Positions 14,701 to 26,700 of a DNA stretch of 64,000 nt are shown here, piece after piece (within the stretch, counting starts at the first letter, position 1; each line of letters begins with the position of its first letter). The DNA is taken from the NCBI GenBank assembly GCA_024449915.1, contig JAMZAV010002009.1, forward strand, positions 54,254 to 118,253, in the 5' to 3' direction. The position numbers and the translations under genes are program-made. Under the pieces are notes generated by a model, which saw nothing but the letters and a program-made list of their open reading frames with translations, had not been told where the DNA came from and did not search any database. Origin of the DNA: Sweltsa coloradensis (Eukaryota; Arthropoda; Insecta; Plecoptera; Chloroperlidae).

Positions 14701-17700
14701 GTGAGCGTTCGTTGTACAGAATAGCGTAGTGCAGTGAGAAGAGTAGGCGCGTGAGTTGACAGGAGGATCGAACCCCGGACCGCGACGTCAAGTCTGTGCG
14801 TGACGCATCGAGAGAGGAGAGCGGCTGGTAGAGAGAGAGAGCCAAGCCGAACGGGTAGAGCGAGAGCGACGCTGGAGAGCAGTCACCAAAGTACGAGCCT
14901 TCGCTGCGGCGATGAGTCAGGCAGCCGATCGACGAGGAGAGTAGACCAGCGCGGGTCACTGACCGGAGTTGCTGATTTGGCAACGCAGCGCACATGCACC
15001 CCTAGAGCGAAGAAGAGTTTGCTCGACGCGAGACACACGAAGTAAGACGTGGGAGGACTTGGGACTACGCCTGCGAGGCAAATGCAGTTTGTCACCAGTC
15101 GGAGGACGGGACAAGACTGGAGGTAGCTACGGTACATTGAGTGGAGAGCCGGGGCCACCGTGGACTTAGGGGTCATTGGGTCACTTGTGCGTGTAGAACA
15201 GTCCCCCACCAGGCGAGGTTTCCTGGGTGGCTGGATGTTCTGGAGAGAGAGCACAAGAGTGGACACCTTTTAGCCGAGTCCAGCGCTGAGTCGCTGAGCC
15301 GTGCCTTGATGTGTTGAGAGTCCTGTGTGGACCGTGGAGTACGTAGCGTGTTGTTGTTGTTTGGGGCTTACCACCCTGCCCGCCGCGTTAGTTCTGGGTT
15401 ATCATGTTAGGCAAGTTTAGTTCCCACGCGTGTAAGTTGTTTGTTTTTTTTGGTGTGTAGTCAAGTAAGACGTCCCTGAGTTAGAGAACTCTTTTGGTGT
15501 GTGTGACGCGAAGTTTTATTGCGCTTGGTCGACCTTTTTAAGTAGTTTCGGTCAACCAACGGGTTGACGGAGTGGTGGCTTGTGTTTGAGTTGTGCCTGT
15601 GGGCGTTTCTCGAGTGGACCGTGTCCCTCGATTGAGTAACAGTCAGTAGTTACGCGGTAGTTTTGGTGTCCCTGGGACAGTGGTTTGTTCTTGTGTTTGT
15701 TCAGCGAGTTTGTTTTGTAAATGTAATTGTAATTAGCCTGCGTGGCGTGTAGGCTCAGAGTAGCGTTTTTAAAGTCCATCTGCGGCAACCTAAATGTAAT
15801 TGTAATTAGTTGAGAGTTAAGTAGGCGCAGCGCGCGTCGTGTACGTTTGGTTAGAAGTCCGTCTAGTGCGACGTGAGTGTTTCGTGTACTTCCTACGTGG
15901 AATGCGTGTAGTTTGGTGAACAGTGTTCACGTGCGTAGAAGCAGTAACTAGCTGCGTACGATCGCAGAACGTTTTGTGAAGAAGACAGCGTCCGGGACTC
16001 GATCGCGAGGCGGGAGTGGAAATCGGCCGTTCCACGACCCGTACGAGCTAGGTTCAGTCCGGTCCGGCTGAGGAGTGGGCGTAGCGCCTAGAGAGAGAGA
16101 GGGCGAGCGTACGACCAGGGTGTACTGACAGGGAGGCGTGGCACGTCAGGCGTGCTAGTGGACGTCAGCTGTCGCTGGAGCGCACCGGCTGGTGAAGGGG
16201 CGTTGGCGCTCGGCCTTCCGCACTACTTGGAGTAGACGGAGAGGCGTAGTGGAGCAGGTGACAGGGGTCTCCTTGAGACACCTGGGAACGACTATAGGTT
16301 GTTGCACCTAGCGTCCTGGGGGGTGGTTGGACCCTGAGTTTTAGCGTTAGTTTAACCTGTAGGGTTTCTTGTTTTCTTTTGTGTTTGTGTAGTCAAACAA
16401 TATCTATTTTTAAGTCATTTTGAAGTTCCCCTGAGGAACAGTAGAATCTCCCCTAAGATTTTTAATTTGCTGAGTTGCGACAAGTTGCCGATTGTGTGAC
16501 GCACTCAGAAGCTGTGTGCACTGGGAATTGTGAAAAATGTCTCAATTATGCCAGGCATGTGCCGGCATGATTTTTGTGTGTGTTAACTACATGTCAACTT
16601 GAGGTCACTGGGTGAGGTCAAGATGTCATGGAGTTAGGGGGGTCACTGTAACGTTACAGCCCTACCCCTTGTATTTTTATATTTTTCACTGTTTAAATCT
16701 ATCTATGTATTTCATATCATGTGGAACTTTCAATATTTTCAAGGCCTTAAGTCATATTTTTCTAACAAGTGTTCAAGCCAGTGTGAATATGCATCTAGGC
16801 ATGCAAAGGCCAACCTTAGGGTTGAAGGTGTGGAATGTGAAGTTGTGGAGCCGAGGCTCATGTTTTTGGTTTCGGGTTTACCAGAGTGGCCTAGAAGTGA
16901 CGTCACCCCATGTTAAATACGGAACGTCCTGGAAAAGTGCGTTGGCTTCAACTTTCGACGGCAGCGAGCAAGGGTTGAGGAATGCGGCAAGCATAAATGG
17001 CAACGTTGGTGACAAAACCAACGGAAATGTGTATTTTTGTTGAAGTTTGTAGTCGACGAATCGCGAACCCAGAACGACCCGCGGAAGTTTGAATCAAGAA
17101 GACTGACCAATGGCAGTGTCCGGAGAGACACACGTGACCGGATGGCGAGGCCGAGCAGAAAACCCCGGACGAGGCGAGGCAGGCAGGAACATCCACCTCG
17201 ATCACAGTGGGTCACGCTTTGGAACCAGGACGGTCGAGTCCGAGGGTGCACGTGTGAGTGCCAGCGTGGTGTCCCACCCTGCGAGAGCCAGCATGGTCGT
17301 GGAGCCTCCGTCTATCACGGAGTGGCCGACCAGGGCTAGGGAGTTGGTCTTTTTCTAACCTTCTTTTATTCTTGTGAAACTTATTCGGAAGAATCCGACG
17401 CGTTTTTGGTGTACCCTATGTAAAGGGGAACCGACAACAGTACGTCTAACAATGACGACCCGGCGATGTGCACGGTAATTTCTAAACAACTACAGAGTTG
17501 CGGGGAGCATGAGCTCACATCAAGTTTACAGTTCCTGTCTTCGGATTGGCTTTGCGGTGTCGAGATAGGGTGCACGTGTTAGTGCCAATAAAGTATAAGA
17601 CCACGTGGTGAGTAAACACCACGATGCCAGACCAAGGGCATCTCTCCCTCTACGAGAACATCCAGGGCTGTGGTAAGCTAGATTAAACATTCTGGCGAGA

Positions 17701-20700
17701 GCCGCAGAAGGAAGCAGTAGGACGCCAGGTCCGCGTCCGCCACTGGACGCCTTCCCCGTAGGCTAGGCCTACCTACGCGCCGGAGCGCGTCGACGCTTGC
17801 AGCCACATCATTTCCCCCCCCCTCTTCACTCAAGACCAAGGAACAGGATCGGACTTTGGAGGGGGACAGAGAGGACTTGGATGAGTAGAGCTTTGGTGTT
17901 TGCTTGTATTTTTATTGTAACCCTGGTATCTCATGTATGTATTTTCTTTTGCCTAAATTCGGATCCGATTGCTAACTTCACTTGAAACCTAACTTCATTG
18001 TTGTAACTTAAAGTCATTGTTGAATCAGTAAAGTCCACTTAAAGTACACAGCTTTTCACTTCATAGTGCATGTTTGCCCCCTGTTTCCCTCAACTCATAG
18101 CGTAGTGTTTTGCTAGGACCCTCAGTCCACCCCACGCCGCTTCTCGGGTGGTTGCCTCACTTTCAGCAGCAGTGCCTGGGGCCCCTGAACGAGCGTGGAG
18201 CGGATCAGCGACGGCGTGGCTCACCACTAGCGTGCCTGATAAGGTGGGTTCTCTGCCCCCAGTCGGTAGTGTACTAGACCGTGCTGGGTTGCACTGTCGG
18301 TACGCTCTGGTTGTTGTGTTTGTGGGATTATTGTGTTTTTTCGATTTGCATTTTGTGTCTCTCGGTTCATGTTAGTCTCATCTCTCCGCGAGCTAAGCTT
18401 AGGGCAGGTTGGCGAGTCAGGCATAGAGGTAGGACGGGTGACCTTCACCTACACCACCCCCGACCTAAAGTGACTCCAGTTGGAGAGTCACGAGTGAATC
18501 ACACTCTGGCGCTGGTCGGGTCCTTCGGGCAAGGTGGTGTCGGTAAAAGGTTGCGACGTGACTTCATAGGCGGGTTAGACCACATAGGGCGTAAGGTGGT
18601 AAGGCGCGAGGACGTGAAGTCACACCACCCTCGACGGTGTCTCCAAACTTGCACTGGTTTGTGAGCAAGGTTATCCCGAAAAATGCATGAAAGCATTTCA
18701 CAGCAAATCTTATGCCCGTCACGTAAGCCCAAGGCTGACAGGCCTTGATTAATTGACTTTAACTTTGAGTATTGATTGATACTTAAATATTTTATATAGC
18801 CCCGGGCTATTTTGATTGACATTTTAATTATTCAGCAATTACATGATTGGTTGCCTAATTGATTAGATGAATAAAAAAAAACAAAAAAATATGTAGGATG
18901 GTAGGGTGACAAGGCTGGCCCGCCACAATTGCCAAGACCGAATTCTATATGATGCTCAAAACAGGTGCCGCCAGGCGTTCATCTAGCAGCTGTTCTGCTG
19001 CCCTTTACCTCGTTCCTAAGAAGGAGAACCAGTGGAGGCCATGCGGCGACTACAGACCATTGAATGATAGGACAATCCCAGACAGATATCCGGTTCCCCA
19101 CGTACAAGATTTTGCTCAGGCGCTTGCTGGGAAGTCCGTGTTCTCGACCATAGATTTAGTCCGGGCTTACAATCAGATTCCAGTCGCTCCAAACGGTTTT
19201 CCAAAGACCGCCATAACAACATCGTTTGGCCTCTTTGAATTTCCTTACATAGTTTTCGCTTACGGAAAGCCGCCCAAACGTTTCAGAAGCTCATCGACGA
19301 AGCCATTCGAGAACTGGATTACGATTGTGCCTACATCGATGCCATTCTTATTGCTTCGACGTCACCGGAAGAACACGAGGAACACCTGTGCCTGTTCTTT
19401 GCTCGTTTTTCAGAGTATGGTGTCCTGATTAACACTTCAAAATGCTTTTTCGGTGTTTCCAAGGTAAAGTTTCTTGGCCACACCGTCAGGGCCAGTGGGA
19501 CACGACCTCTCGAAGATAAGGTCGATGCTATCATTTGTTGTCTACCACCCAGCAACATTTGGCAACTATGACAGGTTCTTGGGATGATAAATTTCTATTG
19601 TCGATTCTTTCCATCTGCCGCCCGACTTCAGGCACCCCTCAACGACCTTCTTGTCTGTGCTGATGCTTCAGGTAAGATGCCCATCGTTTGGACGCCAGAG
19701 CTGTTGAACACGTTTGATAAGTGTAAGCGTAGTGACTCTAGAGCAGAGCTTGCAATCGTCGCTGATGCCTCTGACAGGTGCATTGGAGCTGCTCTTCAGC
19801 AGAAAACAGGTTTAGGTTAGCAACCACTAACATTTTTCTCACGAAAGCTGAATATGGCGCAATGCATTTACGGCGTACATACGATTGTGAACTCGTCGCA
19901 GTCCACGAGGCCATCCGGTACTTCCGTCATATGGTGGAAGCCAGGACGTTCGCAATCTACACCGACCACAAGCCATTGAGATTTGCGTTCAAGCAAAAGT
20001 CAGACAAGTGTTCCCCGCGGCAACTTCGGTACCTCGACTACATTGGTCAATTTTCTACAGATATTCGTGATGTTCCCGGCACGGAAAATGTCGTTGCCCA
20101 TGCCTGTCCAGGGTGGAAGCAATCTCGGCCCGCGTGAATAATGAGACAATTGCCCAAGCCCAAGTGAACGATCCCGAACTCTTAGCGTTTCTCCACTCTG
20201 ACACTGCACTCGAACTTAACCGTCGGAGCCTTGTTGACACAGACCTTTCGATATACTGTGACAAATCCATGCCAATAGACCGACCTTTCGTGCCAGTTAC
20301 TCTCCGACGCCAGGTGTTTGACAGTCTTCATAGTCTGTCCCATCCCGGTGTTGCTGCCTCAGTCCGTCTTGTCTCAAGGACCTACGTCTGGCCTTCGATA
20401 AAGAAAGTCTGTAAGGAGTGGTCACGGGCCTGCATAGCGTGTCAGAGATCAAAGGTCACACGACACGTCTCGACACCTGTTGAACATTTCAACGTTCCCG
20501 ACGCTCGTTTTGACCATATCCACATCGATCTGGTGGGTCTTCTTCCTGAGTCAGCAGGTTTCCGTTACCTTCTTACATGCGTAGATCGATTTACTCGTTG
20601 GCCGGAAGCAATTCCTTTATCCGACATCACTGCGGATACAGTGGCCTCTGCCCTCATCACCGCCCCTTCGGATCACTTCTGATCAAGGCCGGCAGTTTGA

Positions 20701-23700
20701 GTCAGTCCTTTTCAGGTCTCTAGACCACCTGTTAGGCACTACTCTCATCCCGGACTACAGTGTACCACCCTGCCGCCAATGGCATGGTAGAACCTACATC
20801 GCCAGCTCAAGGCTGCACTGAAATGCCATGAAGAGGATCGCTGGATCGATAACTTGCCATGGTTCATGCTGGGCATTCGATCAGCATGGAAAGAGGATAT
20901 AAAAGCTACATCTGCTGAGTTGGTGTACGGAACTACTTTCAGGCTTCCAGGAGAATATTTGTCGACTCCGATGTCAACGCCCGACAGCACCTCAGAGCAC
21001 GTCAGCCGACTCCGACAACGATTCCAGATGCTCCAACTGACACGCCCTACCCGACACGGTCTAAAAGATGTTTTTGTGTTCAAGGACCTCGCGACATGTT
21101 CCCACGTTTTCGTGCGCCATGACGCTGTCCGAACTCCGCTTCAGCAACCTTAGCAACCTTATGAAATCATAGCAAGGCACAAGAACAACCCTCGAAAAAT
21201 CCACTCACCAGCTCGCCACTGGCGAGTTACAAAAGTCTCCTGGCGAGTTGACATATTTAATCCCTTGTCTCACAACCACAGGTAAATCCCTCAAAGCAAT
21301 TCAAATCAAAACTATAATTTTTTTTCCCCTAAATATCGAGCAGCGGCAGTCCTGGTGGAACCGAGTAAATGAAGTTGTTGAATGAATCAGGAGTTAGCCT
21401 ACGAATCATGGAAAATCTACAAATAAATCTAAGACAAAAACAATTATAGTAGCATCTCTGTGGCCGTCTTATACCAACGTCTTTATCTTCCTCGTCACCA
21501 TAAAGATATTTAGCCATCTGCTTGACAGCTAGATCACATGTCTTCCAAGCGGACTGTGGACTAATTTTCATTCAGGTAAGCAATCGATCATGTAGGTAGA
21601 CAATATTGGCTTCCTATTTAACTCTTATTCGTCATTGAAATTTGCCTAAAATCGTGTTTTAGGTCACCTAACTAGGGGTACTTTTAAAAAAAAATTCACC
21701 TTGGGCGAAAGAGCCTCTGCCAGTTGGGGCTTCGCCCCAGACCCCGGATTGCCACGTCAACCTCGTGGCGAGTGGATTTGAGACCCGGCGAGTCCATTAC
21801 CTCGCAATTTTTCGAGGGTTGCACGGGAAGTGTTTCACTATTCTGCGTACAGGGAAAAGGCTTGTAGTATCCATTGATCGTTTGAAGCCTGCCTTCATTC
21901 TTGACAATACAACTCCTGATACCGCACAACCATCGACCAAACCGTTCACTCTAATCGACCAAACAAATAACTGATCAAACTACACGGCTACTAGCACCTG
22001 CCTCCAGTGTCCACAACAGTTCCCAATCAACAATCGCCAATCCGTCTCTGGTCGGGACTTATGCTGCCGTCACTGCTACCCCGCCAGTAGTCACGGCGCG
22101 AGCGGGGACGTCGCGTGTGCGCACCAGCTCGCCTCGGCATATAGAGATTTATTCGTATCGCTACGCTTGTTCACTGGAGGGGGGGGCCTGTAGTGACCTA
22201 CTTTATCTGCTATTGGACTTCTGACATTTGACTTATCTAGGAGGCTGTGACTTCCAACTATTAGCTAGTTACCGTGGTGATGGGATTATTGATGTGGACA
22301 AAAGATTGTGCCATTCCACCAGACTGCCGGGCTGGAGAGAGCAAAGGTGTCGTGAATAGTATATAGTAGGTCTAGATGACGCATGAGCGCTGCTGTACCT
22401 ATTGCTAATTTTTCGGCGCCCGGCGGCCATTTTGGGGGCATTCAAAGTGAATTCAAAGAAATGCCAATCAAGGATAATTTGTAATCATGGTTGCATTATG
22501 TTGCGTATATAATACGTTACTTTAGTTTTTACGTTAAGTTTTTTATAACGTGTAAAGTAACGTACGTATATACCTACGTATGTTACTTAAGTTTTTACGT
22601 TAAGTTTTTTATAACATGTAAAGTAACGTATTATAATGCAACATGATGCAACCATGATTACAAATTATCCTTGATTGGCGTGTCTTTGATTTGACTTTGA
22701 ATCCCCCTAAAATGGCCGCCGTTCCCGTGTTCAATTAGCAATAAGTTTCCGTGGACTGCCGCTATGGAGTGCTAGGGCCTTGGGAGAGAGTGAAGGTTTT
22801 TCTATAGTAATTTTGTACAAATCATGTGAAACTCAATAAATGTATTTTTTATCTTTCTCGAATATACTCATTATGCCTTCCACAGTATGAATGAAGAGGC
22901 ACCCTGGCCCAGCAACAACCGATGGGGCAGCTTTTCTCTTGTTGCCAAGGGTCCTGGTTCAAATCTAGGGTCAAGTTATGGATTTTTTGTCTCCTGAGCA
23001 CTAGAGTTGAGAGGGAAGCCCCTTACTGGTTGTGCTGATGGTGTGGCTCAGTATAAATGATGTGTGAAGTAACCTTGCTGATGATGACAACATGCATGCA
23101 GAATTTACTTCTTCTTGCGTGGCCCTACCACAGGTTTGGTTATGTGTTGTGAGTTTCGTTTTTATGTAGTTAGTTGATTTTTAGTGGGCACCATCTGCCT
23201 GATGAGTCCCAGAAGGACGAAACGTGAAGGTACCTAACAACTTTAAATTAGCTGCAGTTGTCATCAGCAGGTGAAAAGTTTTGTCGCCCCCAGCCCTTCA
23301 GGCTGCGCTTTATGTTCTCTTTGCTTTCCCAACCTGTCAACCCTTCTCCTATCTAATATGAGATGTTAAGCAATATCAAATCAAATCCAATTTATTAGTT
23401 TTCACTAAGAAAATGAATTGGATTTAGTCTGAAGGTATGTCTGTCTCCCTCCAGGGAAGCTGCTGTCGGGTCTGGTAAAACGCGGAGAGAACAACTTCAT
23501 GGATGCGCTGGAGAATGTGCCCCGCAACACTCGGCTGTTGTATCTTCACGCCTACCAGAGCCTCGTGTGGAACAAGGTGGTTTCCAGGCGCATAAAGGAG
23601 TTTGGCACGAAGCCCATCCTGGGAGACTTGGTGCTACTAGGTAAGAGAATGTTTGTTCTCACTAGCTACCCGCTGGTATGATTCCAAGTTTTCAATACCC

Positions 23701-26700
23701 GTTACAATTGATCATTTTGAATCCCTATGCATGTCCCACAAAAGTACAATTTATAATTCCCCCCCCTGACAAAATTCCTGCGGACGCCCTTGAATCATAC
23801 CCGGGTAATTTTTATACCCTAGTTACGGCCCTGTACCCTTCCATCCGAGCATAAACAGACTGCGGCAGGGCTGTGTAAAAACAGTAAGTTCTTATTAATA
23901 CTTCACACGTCTTTGTGTATGTACAATAGCCAAAATGTTGTGCATCACGGCCTGTAAATGTCTAGCAGAAAGAGCATTAATGAGTATCCTTACAGAAGCC
24001 GCTTTACAACTGTCGGCGGTACTGCACAACATTGTCGTACACGTAATACGTATGTTTGGACGGCCTGTAAATGTGGTGATGGTGTCAAAATTGCGACCGA
24101 TTGATCAAAAAGTGCCAATAATATTAAAAAAGTCAACCTTCCCTCATTATGGCTACAGGGGTCCATAACATGCACAATTAATTTATTAAAACCAGTCTGT
24201 AGCCAGCGGTTAGGCGAGGTTGTTTAACCGGTTCCCACTAGAACACCGAAGTTAAGCAAACTCGGGCGTGGTCAGGGGTAGAGTGGGTGAACGCTCTGCC
24301 CTGAAACTCACAAACATATCGCTGCTTAGAAGAGGTGGAGTGTTCGTGAGCTAGTGTATCGGCTTTGTTCTCCTCGACGTCTGCTCGGCAGTCCGGGTTA
24401 GTGGAGGAACCTATATGACTGTCAAGGTTACACCGTCCTTTTGGATGGACGTTAAGCCGTTGGTCCCCTTGGTATTTTTCGAAAGGAGTAGGCTACGTGC
24501 CGGTACCGGGCATTCCCCTCCTCCCTTCTGTTCATACTTCATCCTCATCTATCACCACTCATCGTCTCGAATAGCAAAAGTGCATTAATATGAGAGGTTA
24601 AGCAATTATCCAATCCAATCCAAAATCAGTCTGTAGTAACTACACAGAATGGTGCATCGTTTCATGATACGTACATTGTACCAAGTGTGCATGTCATAAC
24701 TTCACAATGTACCGTATCGGACCGAATATATATAGCACAATGTTTTTTCCCGAAAATACAATCTCAAAAACAGCACTTGCGTTATTTCCGCGCGCTTGCA
24801 TTTGAAATAGCGCCTGAACATTGGCCACCCGCAATACAACTCCCGCGCATCGGCTGCTGCGCTTCGCCCCACCCACCCACTCGATGCCAGCTGAACTTGG
24901 GCGAACCTAGCAGTCTCGCTGTCTGCTAGTCGTCGCACAGTATTCGTCGTGACCTAGCTTGACCTACATAGATTTTGAACGTCGGGGTTGTCTATCTACG
25001 GTGCTAAAAGTCTGCCTACGTAACGTAATAATGAGTGATAAAGAAAGAGAAGATGAAATGGCTCAAGATGAACAAATGAAGATTGCTGATCGCGTGGAAA
25101 AGAAAGGTTCCTCTGCCTTACAAATCAACAAGGGATTGCGAAGGAGCTACGACGTAAACTTCAAAACAATGGTAGCAAACGAAGCTATTGCAACGAATAA
25201 CGTAAGATATGCACATAAATATGGAGTTTCCGAAGTGAACATTCGATTATGGATTGTTGCATGGAACAAAATTTCCCCCGGCAGCATTGTGCGTGGTTTT
25301 AAAAAATGCTGTATTTCAAATGAAGTGGATGGAACAGAGGATGATGTTCTGTGGGAAGAGGAGGGGGAAGTTGAAACTGCTGATGAGAACAACTCCTCTT
25401 CTGACCAGGAATCAGACTGGTGAACTGTGGACTGTGGTTGGTATATGTGAGCTTGTGCTTGGCCCTACCCTGTTAAAAACCATAGGCCTAGGCCAGGGCT
25501 GCCGTTTTAACGGATTTTATCCGTTTTTACGGATATTTTGGGTGCAAAACGGATAAACGGATTTTTAGTCTTATTTACGGATATTTTGTTAGTTATGTTT
25601 TCTATGCTTATTTTCGTATATTTGAATCTGCGCGGGCTAATTTCGATTGTAAACATTGAAGGCGGGGCGATAATCGATTCGACTTTCGATAGGGGCGGAG
25701 CATGGGCGGAGCCGTGTCCCAGATGAAGTAGGAACTGCTTCCATCAGTGTTGCCAGACGTGCCATAATTATCGTATTATGCCATAATCTAGGGTGTCATT
25801 CGATAATCGATAGTGCATGTGCCATAGTGACTAAATATGCCATAGTTTTAGATGTAGTGCCATAATTAGGGTAATTTGTGCCATTTTTTTTATACAAGTC
25901 TATAAAAAAATCAAATTTCTCAAGTAGAAAATATATTTTTAATTTATATTTGAATTTATTCGTTGTTCTGTTGAATTCAGAATCAATTTGTGTGTTAACT
26001 CTTTAACTAGTTTGAAAGACGCGCTGACAGTGATTAACATTTGGTAACACTGCGTCATGTGAGTCGATCGATCAATCAGCATCATGTGAGTCGAATCGAT
26101 CGATCGAGTATTCTCACCGGACTCACCCTCGCGCCGCGCCGCTGCCATGTTCATCTGACAGTCAATTCGCGATTTTCACTTCTGTTCATCATTGTAAATA
26201 GCTTGTTTTGCACTTATGTACACGCATATTTGTAGTCTTTTAATTTTTCAGCTTGTGCCATAATTATTCTCGGAAATCGATAATTTCCACATAGATGTTC
26301 AATAATTCCATTTTGGGAGTCTGGCAACACTGGTTTCCATTGAGAAACAGCAAGGAAACAGCCAAGCACAGTTGCTTTTGGGGGAGGATGCAAGTTAAAT
26401 TGAACAGCCAAGAGCCTACAAAATTGTTTTTCTTTCGTTTTGTTTATAAAGTTTGGATTATGTGATATTAAAAGTGAAAAATAGAATTAATATATGATTA
26501 AAATGTTATTATGCCGTTAACGGTTTTCCGAGAAAAAATGCATAAAAAATACATAAAATGTTTCCAGCTTTTCACAGTATGTGTAATTGATAGTCCCTAA
26601 TTCATTTTCAGCTACCGCATTACGATCTTTTCACTGTTACTAATGTTTTTCGTCTTTTTACCTGTGTAAATTGTGCTGTCACTGTACGTACTGTACGTAG

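Larger units (their letters stand above)
10622..18624 (+). mobile_element. Complete LTR retrotransposon, gag-like ORF only, no pol (non-autonomous)
   Basis: Two 1978-bp LTRs (10622-12599 and 16647-18624) start TGTAACG and end GTCACA, giving the usual TG...CA termini. They flank a 4047-bp interior and are bordered by a 4-bp direct repeat CCAC. A tRNA primer-binding site follows the left LTR directly and a G-rich tract precedes the right one. The interior has one long ORF (12722-14062). Beyond it I find no protease, RT, RNase H or integrase motif in any frame. The LTRs differ by scattered substitutions and 1-bp indels, so the insertion is fairly recent. The layout fits a gag-only LTR element that depends on a partner for its polymerase. 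Confidence 0.93.
18906..22873 (+). pseudogene. Decayed Ty3/gypsy pol (RT, RNase H, integrase) with 3' LTR
   Basis: RT starts around 19000 with '[20 protein letters not shown]' and '[16 protein letters not shown]', a typical Ty3/gypsy pattern. A frameshift follows near 19260. The polymerase box in the shifted frame reads Y-I-D-A (19332-19343) where the family has Y-I-D-D. RNase H motifs ([14 protein letters not shown], then [10 protein letters not shown]) are split by a frameshift near 19815. Integrase shows an HHCC-like zinc finger (HSLSHPG...CIACQ) and core motifs ([17 protein letters not shown]), and is broken again near 20680. The C-terminal part is interrupted by a MITE and resumes as [10 protein letters not shown] at about 21870. 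There is no start, no gag and no 5' LTR. The element is unrelated to the neighbouring gag-only element as far as I can see. Confidence 0.93.

Noticed and set aside
10622..22873. One single autonomous retroelement composed of the gag-only unit plus the following pol
   Set aside because: The first element is closed by its own 3' LTR and TSD at 18624, while the pol is much more decayed and has its own polypurine tract and LTR start at 22190.
24203..24320. A 5S rRNA gene
   Set aside because: The 5S-like part is diverged, only the head of a ~420-bp element, is followed by a SINE core and tail, and has target-site duplications.
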